NCBI RefSeq assembly: GCF_001005725.1
Contig: NZ_LBIC01000001.1
Coordinates: 894,501 to 958,500, forward strand
Direction: 5' to 3'
DNA: 64,000 nucleotides
Origin: Sphingobium chungbukense
GTDB taxonomy: Bacteria; Pseudomonadota; Alphaproteobacteria; Sphingomonadales; Sphingomonadaceae
The notes beneath the pieces are model-generated. The model did not search any database. It was not told the origin of the DNA and saw nothing but the letters and a program-made list of their open reading frames with translations. This document shows positions 42,311 through 50,230 of the stretch, in pieces. Numbering within the stretch: position 1 is the stretch's first letter; each line of letters begins with the position of its first letter. The translations under genes and the position numbers were made by a program.

Positions 42311-43003
42311 TTAAACCCGTCTGGCGAACCACACGACCCGCCCAAGTATCTGAACTTCCTCGGCTAATCGCTCAACCGTGCGGTATATTTCGTTACGGCT
42401 GATGACCCTGATCTTCTGCGGCTCAGTGTCGTGTATCTTCTCAAGATACTTCACCACATAGCCGTCACCGTCCCACAGACAGAAGGCCCCAGGCTGGGCC
42501 AGCGATGTCTTGCGCTTGTCGACCAGCAGCTGATCGCCCGACTGAAAATCCGGGGACATTGAGTTGCCTTCGATCTGGATCGCCAGCAAGTCCTCCGGCT
42601 TCGCGCGTAGCTCATATTCCACCAGGGCTTTGGAGAAGGTGGCGCGCTCGACCTCGCCCTCCCCGGTGCCGCCGCCGCCAGCGCCTACGTAGGTCGGGAG
42701 AGCCTCCACGAACACTGCGGAGCCAGCGCGCTCGAAATCCTCATGTTGGGCTTGGCGGATGCTTTCATTTATCGCGTCATTTAGCGCCTGCTCGACATAG
42801 CGCATCCAGCTCGGCATGCGCTTCGCATTTCCCTGCTCGAACTGGGAGATTGCTTGCTGGCTGAGCTTCAGATCGTCACCGTAAAGTTCTGCCACCGCGC
42901 GGGCCTTTTCAGCCAGCGTGGCAGTGGACCACCCGAGGTTGCCACGACGCTTGCGCATATCTTGGGCGGCGGTCTCAACAAAGTTTGAAGTAGCTTTCGA
43001 CAT
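42311..43003 (-). CDS. Phage repressor: HTH plus S24 (LexA-like) peptidase
   Basis: This is a 230-residue CI-type repressor. The N-terminal helix-turn-helix spans about 15-60 (ATLAEKARAVAELYGDDLKL, SQQAISQFEQGN). The C-terminal S24 self-cleaving domain has the nucleophile Ser in EGNSMSPDFQSGDQLLVDK and the Lys in DGYVVKYLEK; a cleavage-type Ala-Gly lies in the linker (YVGAGGGG). It maintains lysogeny and is inactivated after DNA damage. It is divergent from the Cro-like gene. Confidence 0.9.
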   Translation of the reverse strand: MSKATSNFVETAAQDMRKRRGNLGWSTATLAEKARAVAELYGDDLKLSQQAISQFEQGNAKRMPSWMRYVEQALNDAINESIRQAQHEDFERAGSAVFVEALPTYVGAGGGGTGEGEVERATFSKALVEYELRAKPEDLLAIQIEGNSMSPDFQSGDQLLVDKRKTSLAQPGAFCLWDGDGYVVKYLEKIHDTEPQKIRVISRNEIYRTVERLAEEVQILGRVVWFARRV

Positions 43004-43039
43004 AACGCTTTATATCCCCCGGTAACGATCGGGGACTAT

Positions 43040-43054
43040 AACAATTTTATTGTT
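43040..43054. promoter_or_regulatory. Operator palindrome between repressor and Cro-like gene
   Basis: AACAAT-TTT-ATTGTT is a perfect 6-3-6 dyad in the 86-base switch region. It resembles the AACAA...TTGTT dyad at 42288-42302. A TATAGT -10-like element for the repressor gene overlaps it on the minus strand. It is likely the operator shared by repressor and Cro-like protein. Confidence 0.55.
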
Positions 43055-43089
43055 GAATTACGGTAGAAGGATGGTTACCCCTTTCTTGC

Positions 43090-43308
43090 ATGTCCCCATA
43101 TGAAGCATTCGAGGCGGCGGTCTCCGCCGCTGGCGGCCAGACGAAGTTCGGCCGGATGATCGGCGTGTCGCAACAGCGCGTCTGGAACTGGCTAAACCAG
43201 CATAAGGTGTTGCCAGCTGACTACGTCCTGGCGGCAGAGGCGGGAACCGGGATCAGCAGGCATCTGCTCCGGCCCGATATTTACCCATTGGCTGTCCAGG
43301 CAGCATGA
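43090..43308 (+). CDS. Cro/YdaS-like DNA-binding protein
   Basis: This is a 72-residue helix-turn-helix protein: ALEAAVSAAGG-like start, QTKFGRMIGVSQQRVWNWLN, VLPADYVLAAEAGTGISRHL, RPDIYP. This is the YdaS/Cro-like family, in which the HTH is followed by a GISRHxLRPD end. It probably represses the lysogenic promoter. Its stop overlaps the primase start. Confidence 0.87.
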   Translation: MSPYEAFEAAVSAAGGQTKFGRMIGVSQQRVWNWLNQHKVLPADYVLAAEAGTGISRHLLRPDIYPLAVQAA

Positions 43309-44333
43309 TCGGAATGGCGGGGGGCCGAAATAGCCGGTCGCAGCGGTCGGCCGCTGACGCAGCGGATTTCCAGCGCCGAATGGATGAGGCAAAGGGGCGG
43401 CATAACCTATCCGATGTCGTTCGTCGCCACACGCATCTGCGTAAGCGCGGCGCGCGCGAAATGGTCGGGCTATGCCCATTTCACTCGGAAAAAACGCCCA
43501 GCTTTGAAGTGAACGACAACAAGGGTGCGTATCATTGTCATGGCTGCGGCGCGAGCGGAGACGCGCTGACCTTTCTCATGCAGAAGGATGGGCTCAGCTT
43601 CCGCGACGCTTTCGAAGCCCTGACCGGCGACACATTCCCGACAATTTCGGATGAGGAGCGCGTTCGGCGCAAAGAAGCGGACGCTCGCGAAACTGCTGAG
43701 CGGATCGGGTTGGCTCGTTCGATCTGGGCCGCATCGCTCCCACCAGCAGGAACACCGGCTGAAGTTTATGCCAGGTCGCGCGGAATTACGATGGACCTTC
43801 CGCCATCGGTGCGCTTCGTGATGACGCCGCGTTATCGGAATGCCGATACCGGGGAAGTTGGTCGCGACCATCCGGCAATGGCCTGCGCGCTGGTCGATGC
43901 TGACGGTAGGCTCGTCGGTGTCCAGTGCATCTTCCTCGCTGATGGCGGTCGACGCAAGTATGAGCGGGTCCGCGCGGATGGCAGTAAGGCCAAGGCGAAG
44001 CTCACGTTCGGGGTCCTGACAGGCGCTGCATTTCGGCTTGGCCCCAAGTCCGAAAGCATCCTGAAATGTGAAGGCCCGGAGGACGCGCTCACGCTCCGAC
44101 AGGAGACGGGCCGCACGGTCTGGGCCGCCTGCGGAACTGCCAATCTCGCCCAGCTGATCTATCCCCCATGGGTCCGTCATGTCTGCGTTGCTGGCGACAA
44201 TGGGCAGGCGGGCCGCGCCGCCGCCGAACGGGCGATGCAAGCTGATCTCGCACTCGGGCTGACGGTGGACAAGACGTTCCCCGCCGATGCCTTCAAGGAC
44301 TGGAACGATCAGTTGCGGGGCATTCGGTCATGA
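43305..44333 (+). CDS. Phage DNA primase (CHC2 zinc finger plus Toprim)
   Basis: This is a 342-residue protein. An N-terminal CHC2 zinc finger (CPFHSEKTPSF and YHCHGCGASGD, about 55-95) is followed by a Toprim_3-like C-terminus (CEGPEDALTLRQETG, then VCVAGDNGQAGRAAAER, about 250-330). It lays RNA primers for the phage fork. It overlaps the Cro-like gene and the helicase gene by 4 bases each. Confidence 0.9.
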   Translation: MIGMAGGRNSRSQRSAADAADFQRRMDEAKGRHNLSDVVRRHTHLRKRGAREMVGLCPFHSEKTPSFEVNDNKGAYHCHGCGASGDALTFLMQKDGLSFRDAFEALTGDTFPTISDEERVRRKEADARETAERIGLARSIWAASLPPAGTPAEVYARSRGITMDLPPSVRFVMTPRYRNADTGEVGRDHPAMACALVDADGRLVGVQCIFLADGGRRKYERVRADGSKAKAKLTFGVLTGAAFRLGPKSESILKCEGPEDALTLRQETGRTVWAACGTANLAQLIYPPWVRHVCVAGDNGQAGRAAAERAMQADLALGLTVDKTFPADAFKDWNDQLRGIRS

Positions 44334-45763
44334 GCGGCATCAGTGAACAGGTCGCGCAGGCCGAAACGGCAAATCCACTTCAGAACCCTGAAGCGGAAAT
44401 CAGCCTCATCAGCGACCTTCTGGCGGACAATCGCCTGATCGATCCCGCTGCCGATCGCGTCCGTCCGGTGGATTTCTCCGTGCCATTGCACGGCCAGGTC
44501 TTCGCCAAGATGGTCGAACAAACGGCGCTCGGCCAAGCGGTCGACGCTGTGACGCTTGCGCCCTTCTTCAGCAATAACGAAGGATGGCCTCGCCTTGAGC
44601 GGGTGCTTGCCGCTGCCTATCTCAATGCGGGATCGCGCGAGCGGACGAAGTCCTATCTGGAGCAGGTCTGTGATCTCGGCCGCCGCCGTCGCATGGTGCA
44701 AGGGCTGCAAGAGGTCATTCAGGCGACGCGGAGCGGAAGCGAGACCTGCGACGATCTGATCGTGCTGGCGGACGAGGCAGTCGCTGAGCTTGCCGACGAA
44801 GGTGTCCAGCAGGACCAAGCGCCTGCCGGGACATATGCTCAGCGCGTGATCGACAGCTTCGGAAAGCCCGTCGTCGGCGTCAAATGCGGGATCATCAATT
44901 CGCTGGACAAGGCGCTCGGCTTCCTGCGCCCCTCCGAATTGATCGTTGGCGGCGGTCGCCCCGGCATGGGGAAAACGGCAACGGTATGCAGCTATGCCCT
45001 CGGCGCTGCATCGCTCGGTCATCCGGTGATCCTCTTCAGTCTGGAGATGTCCGGCGAGGAACTGACGCGGCGGATGCTGACCGACCTGTGCTTCAGCAAT
45101 CGGGGCGGCGTTCGCTACGAGGACGTGCTCAACGGCGAGGTCAAGGGGCAGGATCTGGAGGCGATCAAGCGAGCGAAGGCCCGCCTGGATGAAATCCCGC
45201 TAGAAATTTCCGATAAAGGTGGCCTGACGCTCGCCATGCTCGGGCGGCGTGTCCGGCGTCACAAGCGCAGGCTTGCCGCCAAGGGGCAGAAGCTGGAACT
45301 GGTGGTGATTGACTATCTCCAGCTGATGGCGAAGAGCCGCGCGGGCATGTCGCCTTACGAGCATGTCAGCGAGGTCAGCATGGGGCTGAAGACCCTCGCG
45401 AAGAATGAAGACCTTGCCGTCCTCGCTCTGGCGCAGCTGAGCCGTGGCGTCGAGCAGCGGGAAGACAAGCGCCCGATGCCCAGCGATCTACGCGAAAGCG
45501 GCCAGATCGAGCAGGACGCGGATGCCATCTTCTTCCTCTACCGCGAGGAGGAATATCTCCGTCACCAGAAGCCAGCCGACGAGTTCGGGCTCAAATATGA
45601 GGACTGGCTGAAGGATATGGAAGCCGTCCGCAACCGGGTCGAGTTCATCGTTCCCAAACGCCGCAACGCGCCGCCGACGCGGACCCTTGGCTGGTTCTTC
45701 GGCGAATATTCTGCCGTGCGCGGCTCCGACTTCTACCGATCCAGCGAGGGCGACCATGGCTGA
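44330..45763 (+). CDS. Replicative DNA helicase, DnaB-like
   Basis: This is a 477-residue hexameric helicase. The N-terminal DnaB domain begins NPEAEISLISDLLADN. The RecA-like core has Walker A GGGRPGMGKTA, VILFSLEMSGEELTRRM, Walker B LVVIDYLQLM, LAQLSRGVEQR, and SDLRESGQIEQDADAIFFLYR. It unwinds the fork with the adjacent primase. It overlaps the next gene by 8 bases. Confidence 0.93.
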   Translation: MSGISEQVAQAETANPLQNPEAEISLISDLLADNRLIDPAADRVRPVDFSVPLHGQVFAKMVEQTALGQAVDAVTLAPFFSNNEGWPRLERVLAAAYLNAGSRERTKSYLEQVCDLGRRRRMVQGLQEVIQATRSGSETCDDLIVLADEAVAELADEGVQQDQAPAGTYAQRVIDSFGKPVVGVKCGIINSLDKALGFLRPSELIVGGGRPGMGKTATVCSYALGAASLGHPVILFSLEMSGEELTRRMLTDLCFSNRGGVRYEDVLNGEVKGQDLEAIKRAKARLDEIPLEISDKGGLTLAMLGRRVRRHKRRLAAKGQKLELVVIDYLQLMAKSRAGMSPYEHVSEVSMGLKTLAKNEDLAVLALAQLSRGVEQREDKRPMPSDLRESGQIEQDADAIFFLYREEEYLRHQKPADEFGLKYEDWLKDMEAVRNRVEFIVPKRRNAPPTRTLGWFFGEYSAVRGSDFYRSSEGDHG

Positions 45764-46520
45764 GTTTCCTTCCCTCCCCCTGTTCACCGATGCCTATCTG
45801 GCGGACACGATGCACCTGACCACGACGGAGCATGGCGCTTATCTGCTGCTGCTGATGGCGTCTTGGCGGTCCCCCGGTTGCTGCCTGCCGGACGATGACG
45901 CGCGCCTCGCCCGATACACGAAATTGACCCTCGATAAGTGGCGCAAGATGCGCCCGACACTGGAGCAATTCTTCCGAGTGCGAGATGGCTTCTGGCATCA
46001 GGCCAGGCTCCAAGATGAGTTCCAGCATCTGCAATCCCGCAAACAGAACGCGAGCAAGGCCGGGTTAGCCAGCGCGAAGGCTAAGGCATTGAAAAGACAG
46101 CATAGGGATGCAGCATCCGTTGACGCTAAGTTGCAACGGAACGCCAACGAAAATCAAACCCCCATACCCACACCCAATACACTTACTAAAGTAAGTGCCG
46201 CCGAGGCGGCGTCTGATGATCCTGTAAAAGCCATTTTCGACATCGGTGTTGCGCTGCTGACGGTCGGTAGCCGGAAGGCGACGCAGGCGCGATCGATCAT
46301 TGGTAAGTGGCGGAAGGAGCAGGGCGATGCGGCCACGCTGGCGGCAATCGTCGCGGCTCGGGATCATGGTCCGTCTGAGCCGGTGGAATGGATCAACGGC
46401 CGATTCCGTGCTGTGGGTGAGCAGGAAGATGCGTCCCGCGCCCTGAGCCGCGCCACGGCTGAGCGCTACCGCCAGATGGACATGCCTGGCCCGCCGCCCG
46501 GATTTTTCGCGAAGCACTGA
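45756..46520 (+). CDS. DUF1376 domain phage protein
   Basis: This is a 254-residue protein. The N-terminal FTDAYLADTMHLTTTEHGAY, LLLLMASWRSPGCCLPDDDA and the following RMRPTLEQFF-type region are the DUF1376 signature, common next to phage helicases and thought to take part in replication initiation. A basic, glutamine/asparagine-rich middle follows. The start at 45756 lies within the helicase end. Confidence 0.85.
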   Translation: MAEFPSLPLFTDAYLADTMHLTTTEHGAYLLLLMASWRSPGCCLPDDDARLARYTKLTLDKWRKMRPTLEQFFRVRDGFWHQARLQDEFQHLQSRKQNASKAGLASAKAKALKRQHRDAASVDAKLQRNANENQTPIPTPNTLTKVSAAEAASDDPVKAIFDIGVALLTVGSRKATQARSIIGKWRKEQGDAATLAAIVAARDHGPSEPVEWINGRFRAVGEQEDASRALSRATAERYRQMDMPGPPPGFFAKH

Positions 46521-46521
46521 G

Positions 46522-46806
46522 ATGGGAATGACTGAGATGACCCGCACCTGCGACAATTGCCGCTTCTGGAACCGCCTTTCACCGGATGGTGGCGTCTATA
46601 CCGATGCCAACTTCGATGAGGTGACCGACGGGACCGGCCAATGCCGGATCAATCCGCCGCAGACGGTTGGGTATGCGTCCCCGGTTGGCGCTCACACGCA
46701 TTCTGGCGACGCTGCGCATGCGGCTTGGTGGCCGATAACATGGGATGGCCAATGGTGCGGCCAACATGAGCCACGGCTTCGAGTCGTGGGAGAGGGGCCC
46801 GCGTGA
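46522..46806 (+). CDS. Small Cys-rich (zinc-ribbon-like) phage protein
   Basis: This is a 94-residue protein with CDNCRFWNRL, GQCRINPPQTVGY, WWPITWDGQWCGQHEP. It has the same CxxC...G.CR..PP...W.P...CG pattern as the proteins at 39824 and 40117 in the leftward operon. It probably binds one zinc. Starts at 46522, 46528 and 46537 are all possible. Confidence 0.68.
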   Translation: MGMTEMTRTCDNCRFWNRLSPDGGVYTDANFDEVTDGTGQCRINPPQTVGYASPVGAHTHSGDAAHAAWWPITWDGQWCGQHEPRLRVVGEGPA

Positions 46807-47093
46807 GCGATCGTCTGCCCGCCGAACGTGGACTGGAGGCCATGATTGCCCGATTTAGGGAAGCATTGCCGGGCTGGTGGTATTCGCTCGGCGAGTGCGA
46901 AAAGTCCTGTGACGCCTCATGCGCGCCGACCCGGGAAAGCGATGACCTCGCTCTGATCCCTTACGATGAGCGGTTCAATTCCGGATTTCACTGCGACCTG
47001 CCGCAACCCTCCTGCCTGGCTGACGCCCTTGGAGCCGTGATGCGTGAAGCGGTCATAGCACGACGACGAGCAATAAGAGCGAGGGCCGCATAG
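46803..47093 (+). CDS. Small phage protein of unknown function
   Basis: This is a 96-residue protein with GTG start (GGGAGAGGGG upstream). It has four Cys in the middle (GECEKSCDASC) and a basic helical end (VIARRRAIRARAA). No family was recognised. It overlaps both neighbours by a few bases. Confidence 0.65.
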   Translation: MSDRLPAERGLEAMIARFREALPGWWYSLGECEKSCDASCAPTRESDDLALIPYDERFNSGFHCDLPQPSCLADALGAVMREAVIARRRAIRARAA

Positions 47094-47488
47094 TGGATGA
47101 TTTGTTTCCGAGCCGGGTGATTGACCGATACTCAAGCCCTCAGGCGCTGGCGGAGGTCACTTGCGCGCCCGTCGAAGTGTGCAAGCTGGTCTTCGAGATG
47201 GGAGGCTGTCGCGAAGGCGTCGAGATGATCCGCTCCGATGCCCGCGACATGATCGTCTGCGAGCAACGTCATGCAATCTCGTGGGTGGCCCGCAACTACA
47301 TCGGCGCGACTTTCGTGCAGATCGGCCGCGCCCTGAACCATGATCATTCCGTCATCGTGCGGAGCTATGACCGGGCCCGCCTCCTCCGCAAGATGGACCC
47401 GGACTTCTGCGACATGTGCGACCGCCTGGTGGCGTCGATCAACCGCAACACTGTGCAACGAACCGCCGCGCGCCGGGGAAGGATTTAG
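47093..47488 (+). CDS. DnaA domain IV-like DNA-binding protein
   Basis: This is a 131-residue protein with GTG start. Residues about 55-100 (EQRHAISWVARNYIGATFVQ, IGRALNHDHSVIVRSYDRA) match the C-terminal DnaA-box-binding domain of DnaA, including the GRxxxxHDHSVI signature loop. No AAA+ domain is present. It may bind phage or host origin boxes, or regulate transcription. It overlaps its upstream neighbour by 1 base and is followed by the terminase small subunit. Confidence 0.75.
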   Translation: MDDLFPSRVIDRYSSPQALAEVTCAPVEVCKLVFEMGGCREGVEMIRSDARDMIVCEQRHAISWVARNYIGATFVQIGRALNHDHSVIVRSYDRARLLRKMDPDFCDMCDRLVASINRNTVQRTAARRGRI

Positions 47489-47496
47489 GGGGAGAT

Positions 47497-48045
47497 ATGT
47501 CGCTCACCGACAAGCAGGCTGCATTCGTCCGCGAGTATCTGATCGATATGAACGCGACGGCCGCATACAAGCGCGCTGGGTATACCGCCACGGGCAACGC
47601 GGCGGAGGTCAATGCGTCGCGCCTACTAAGCAATGCTAAGGTTGCTGCTGCCGTCGCTGCCGCCCAGGCGGAGAGGGCTGAGCGAACGAAGGTCGATAGC
47701 GATTGGGTGCTGACGCGCCTCGCTGATGAAGCGCAAGCGGACATGGCTGATCTCTACGATGAACACGGCAACCTGAAGTCTGTCCATGAATGGCCGCTGA
47801 TATGGCGGCAGGGTCTCGTGTCCGGCATTGAGACTGTGCAGGAGAAGATCGGCGAGGATGAAGCCGGGCGACCGGAATATGCGACCGTCCGCAAGGTGAA
47901 GCTGTCCGACCGCATTAAGCGCGTCGATCTGATCGGCAAGCATGTCGATGTGCAAGCCTTCAAGGAAAAGGTCGACGTGACCGTTACCAATCTGGCCGAC
48001 GTGATCGCAGAGCGGCGGAAGAGGGTTTCCGATGCAGCCCGCTGA
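47497..48045 (+). CDS. Terminase small subunit
   Basis: This is a 182-residue protein of the Terminase_2 family. The N-terminal HTH reads LTDKQAAFVREYLIDMNATA, AAYKRAGYTATGNAAEVNAS, RLLSNAKVAAAV. It recognises phage DNA ends for packaging. GGGGGAGAT precedes the ATG at 47497. Its end overlaps the large subunit start by 14 bases. Confidence 0.9.
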   Translation: MSLTDKQAAFVREYLIDMNATAAYKRAGYTATGNAAEVNASRLLSNAKVAAAVAAAQAERAERTKVDSDWVLTRLADEAQADMADLYDEHGNLKSVHEWPLIWRQGLVSGIETVQEKIGEDEAGRPEYATVRKVKLSDRIKRVDLIGKHVDVQAFKEKVDVTVTNLADVIAERRKRVSDAAR

Positions 48046-49555
48046 AGAGACCGCGCCAGAGGTCATGCTGGCGGAAGACATCGCAGGCTTCACGCATGAT
48101 CCGCTTGGCTATGCGCTCTATGCCTACCCATGGTGTGAAGGGAAGCTGGCTGATGTGACCGGCCCACGCATCTGGCAGGCTGACGTGCTCCGCGCGATTG
48201 GGCTGCACCTCCAGAACCCGGAGACCCGATATACCCCGCTGCGCATTGCCATCGCGTCCGGTCACGGCATCGGGAAGTCTGCGGGCATTTCCATGATTGT
48301 CGATTGGGCGCTCGATACCTGCGAGAACACGCGCGTCGTGGTAACCGCCAACACTGAGCCGCAGGTGCGCACGAAGACTTGGCCTGAGGTGCTGAAATGG
48401 CGGCTCATGTCCATCACCGCAGGCTGGTGGAAGGCGACGAAGACGGGCTTGTTCTCGCTGTTCAACGGCTTCGGAGAAAGCTGGCGCTGCGACGCGGTCA
48501 CATGGTCTGAGCACAACACGGAAGCCTTCGCCGGTCTCCACAACAAGGGCTCGCGCATCGTCATCATCTTTGACGAGGCGTCCAAGATCGCGGACAAGGT
48601 CTGGGAGGTGACGGAGGGCGCGCTGACCGACGAAGACACCGAGATCATCTGGCTGGCGTTCGGCAACCCGACACAAAACACGGGCAGATTCCGCGAGTGC
48701 TTCGGGCGCTATCGCCACCTGTGGAAGACGCTCCAGATCGACAGCCGCACGGTCGAGGGAACCAACAAGAAATTCCTTCAGGAGATGGTCGACACATACG
48801 GGGCGGACAGCGACATCGTGAAGGTCCGCGTCCGGGGCTTGTTCCCGTCTGCGTCATCCATGCAGTTCATCGGCTCCGATCTGGTCGAGGCGGCACGGCA
48901 GCGCCAGCCCGTGGTGCTCGTGAATGATCCGCTGATCTACGGCGTTGACTGCGCCCGATTTGGTGACGACGCCTCAGTGCTTGCGAAGCGACAGGGCCGC
49001 GATGCTCGGTCGCGTCCGTGGAAAAAATGGCGGGGCGTCGACACGATGACGCTCGCTGGCGACATCGCCCTGGACGCGCAACAGGACCACCCGGACGCCA
49101 TCATGGTCGACGTGGGCGCGATGGGCGCGGGCGTGGTTGATCGCCTCCGCCAATTGCTGCCGGGGACGCCGATCATCGAAGTGAATTTCGGGGGCAAAGG
49201 GCGCGACACGGAATGGGCGGCCGGGGTCCGCATCCGCACTGCCAACAAGCGCGCGGAGATATGGAGCTCCATGCGGTCGTGGCTGGAGCATGGCGCGATC
49301 CCGGACGATGACGAACTGAAGGACGACCTGGCCAATCCCGAATATACCTTCGATCAGGATCAGCGGATCGTACTCGAAAAGAAGGAGCACATGAAGGCGC
49401 GGGGGCTTCCCTCGCCAGACCATGGCGATGCGCTCGCCTGTACCTTCGCCCAACCTGTTGCTCCGCGTGTGCCGAAAAGCCGAGACCCGGCCAGCTACCT
49501 CCCGCGCGGGGTTGGAGCTGGAAACTATGATCGCTATTCGGAACTAAGGGACTAA
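48032..49555 (+). CDS. Terminase large subunit (packaging ATPase/nuclease)
   Basis: This is a 507-residue motor protein. The N-terminal ATPase has an SGHGIGKSAG Walker A near residue 76 and the VIIFDEAS Walker B near 178. The C-terminal RNase H-like nuclease has VDCARFGDD (about 308), VDVGAMGAGVVDRL and SPDHGDALACTF. It cuts and pumps phage DNA into the prohead. It resembles large subunits of BPP-1-like and other podoviruses. Confidence 0.92.
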   Translation: MQPAEETAPEVMLAEDIAGFTHDPLGYALYAYPWCEGKLADVTGPRIWQADVLRAIGLHLQNPETRYTPLRIAIASGHGIGKSAGISMIVDWALDTCENTRVVVTANTEPQVRTKTWPEVLKWRLMSITAGWWKATKTGLFSLFNGFGESWRCDAVTWSEHNTEAFAGLHNKGSRIVIIFDEASKIADKVWEVTEGALTDEDTEIIWLAFGNPTQNTGRFRECFGRYRHLWKTLQIDSRTVEGTNKKFLQEMVDTYGADSDIVKVRVRGLFPSASSMQFIGSDLVEAARQRQPVVLVNDPLIYGVDCARFGDDASVLAKRQGRDARSRPWKKWRGVDTMTLAGDIALDAQQDHPDAIMVDVGAMGAGVVDRLRQLLPGTPIIEVNFGGKGRDTEWAAGVRIRTANKRAEIWSSMRSWLEHGAIPDDDELKDDLANPEYTFDQDQRIVLEKKEHMKARGLPSPDHGDALACTFAQPVAPRVPKSRDPASYLPRGVGAGNYDRYSELRD

Positions 49556-49558
49556 ATC

Positions 49559-49981
49559 ATGACGCGGCGAGGATTCAAATGCGGCGGGAAACTTCCTTTA
49601 GGTCAGGGTGAAAGCTTCGATCGGGCGGCAATGGCCGCTGCGCTGCGAGGCGACGGGCTTTCCTTCGTGCAGGTCGGTAAGCGTATGGGATGCTCGGCTA
49701 CTCGGGCCGTGCAACTCGTCGAGCGCCATCGAATGCGCGCCAGCGAAGTAACTGATTTCGATCTGAACACTCCCATCCATAAAATTTCTCGGGAGGTTTT
49801 GCCTGTTCGCGTGAAGAACGCCCTGATAAACATTTCTCCCAGATCGATGGACGTAACGCTGAGCGACGTCCTGAGCCTAACCGATGCGGAGCTTCTTCGC
49901 AGTTATAACCTAGGGCGAGTTGGTCTATCTGAAATCAAGGATGCAATCGATCAGGCGCTCAGCAGGTCGGCTTTGACATAG
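49559..49981 (+). CDS. HTH plus RNA polymerase alpha-CTD-like phage protein
   Basis: This is a 140-residue protein. Residues about 25-60 (AALRGDGLSFVQVGKRMGCS, ATRAVQLVERHR) look like a helix-turn-helix. Residues about 83-137 resemble the alpha-subunit C-terminal domain: VRVKNALIN aligns with the helix carrying alpha Arg265 and Asn268, and DAELLRSYNLGRVGLSEIKD aligns with the ELLKTPNLGKKSLTEIKD loop containing Asn294 and Gly296. The residues matching these DNA-contact positions are kept. It sits between terminase and connector genes, starts 3 bases after the terminase stop, and has a lower-GC codon choice than its neighbours. Confidence 0.7.
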   Translation: MTRRGFKCGGKLPLGQGESFDRAAMAAALRGDGLSFVQVGKRMGCSATRAVQLVERHRMRASEVTDFDLNTPIHKISREVLPVRVKNALINISPRSMDVTLSDVLSLTDAELLRSYNLGRVGLSEIKDAIDQALSRSALT

Positions 49982-50050
49982 TCTGTGCAAAGCCCGGAGT
50001 GAGTCGCCCGCGCCATAGTAGGCCAGCACCTGCAACAAGGCAGGTGACAT

Positions 50051-50230
50051 ATGTGCGTAGGCGGCACTCCAGACGTTCCCACACAACCCGAACGGCAGGC
50101 AGCAAAACCCCCTCAAGGTGACGTGCGCGCCCGTCTCAGTGACAGTGATGCCCGCCGCCGTGGCTTCGCCGCCGCGATGATGGTGAACCAGACGGCAGGC
50201 CCGGCGACCACCAACGTCCTGGGCGTCTAA
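50051..50230 (+). CDS. Small virion-region protein, 59 residues
   Basis: This is a short protein (MCVGGTPDVPTQPERQAAKP to NVLGV). A Met-Cys start, Pro-rich centre and Arg-rich AR-R-GFA segment recall the short proteins often found just before connector genes in T7-like and BPP-1-like phages. AGGCAGGTG precedes the ATG. Its stop overlaps the connector start (TAATG). Confidence 0.6.
   Translation: MCVGGTPDVPTQPERQAAKPPQGDVRARLSDSDARRRGFAAAMMVNQTAGPATTNVLGV

Noticed and set aside
42146..42367. Plus-strand 73-residue frame in the repressor/early-left region
   Set aside because: It overlaps the operator dyads and the end of the repressor gene, with no ribosome site or family similarity.
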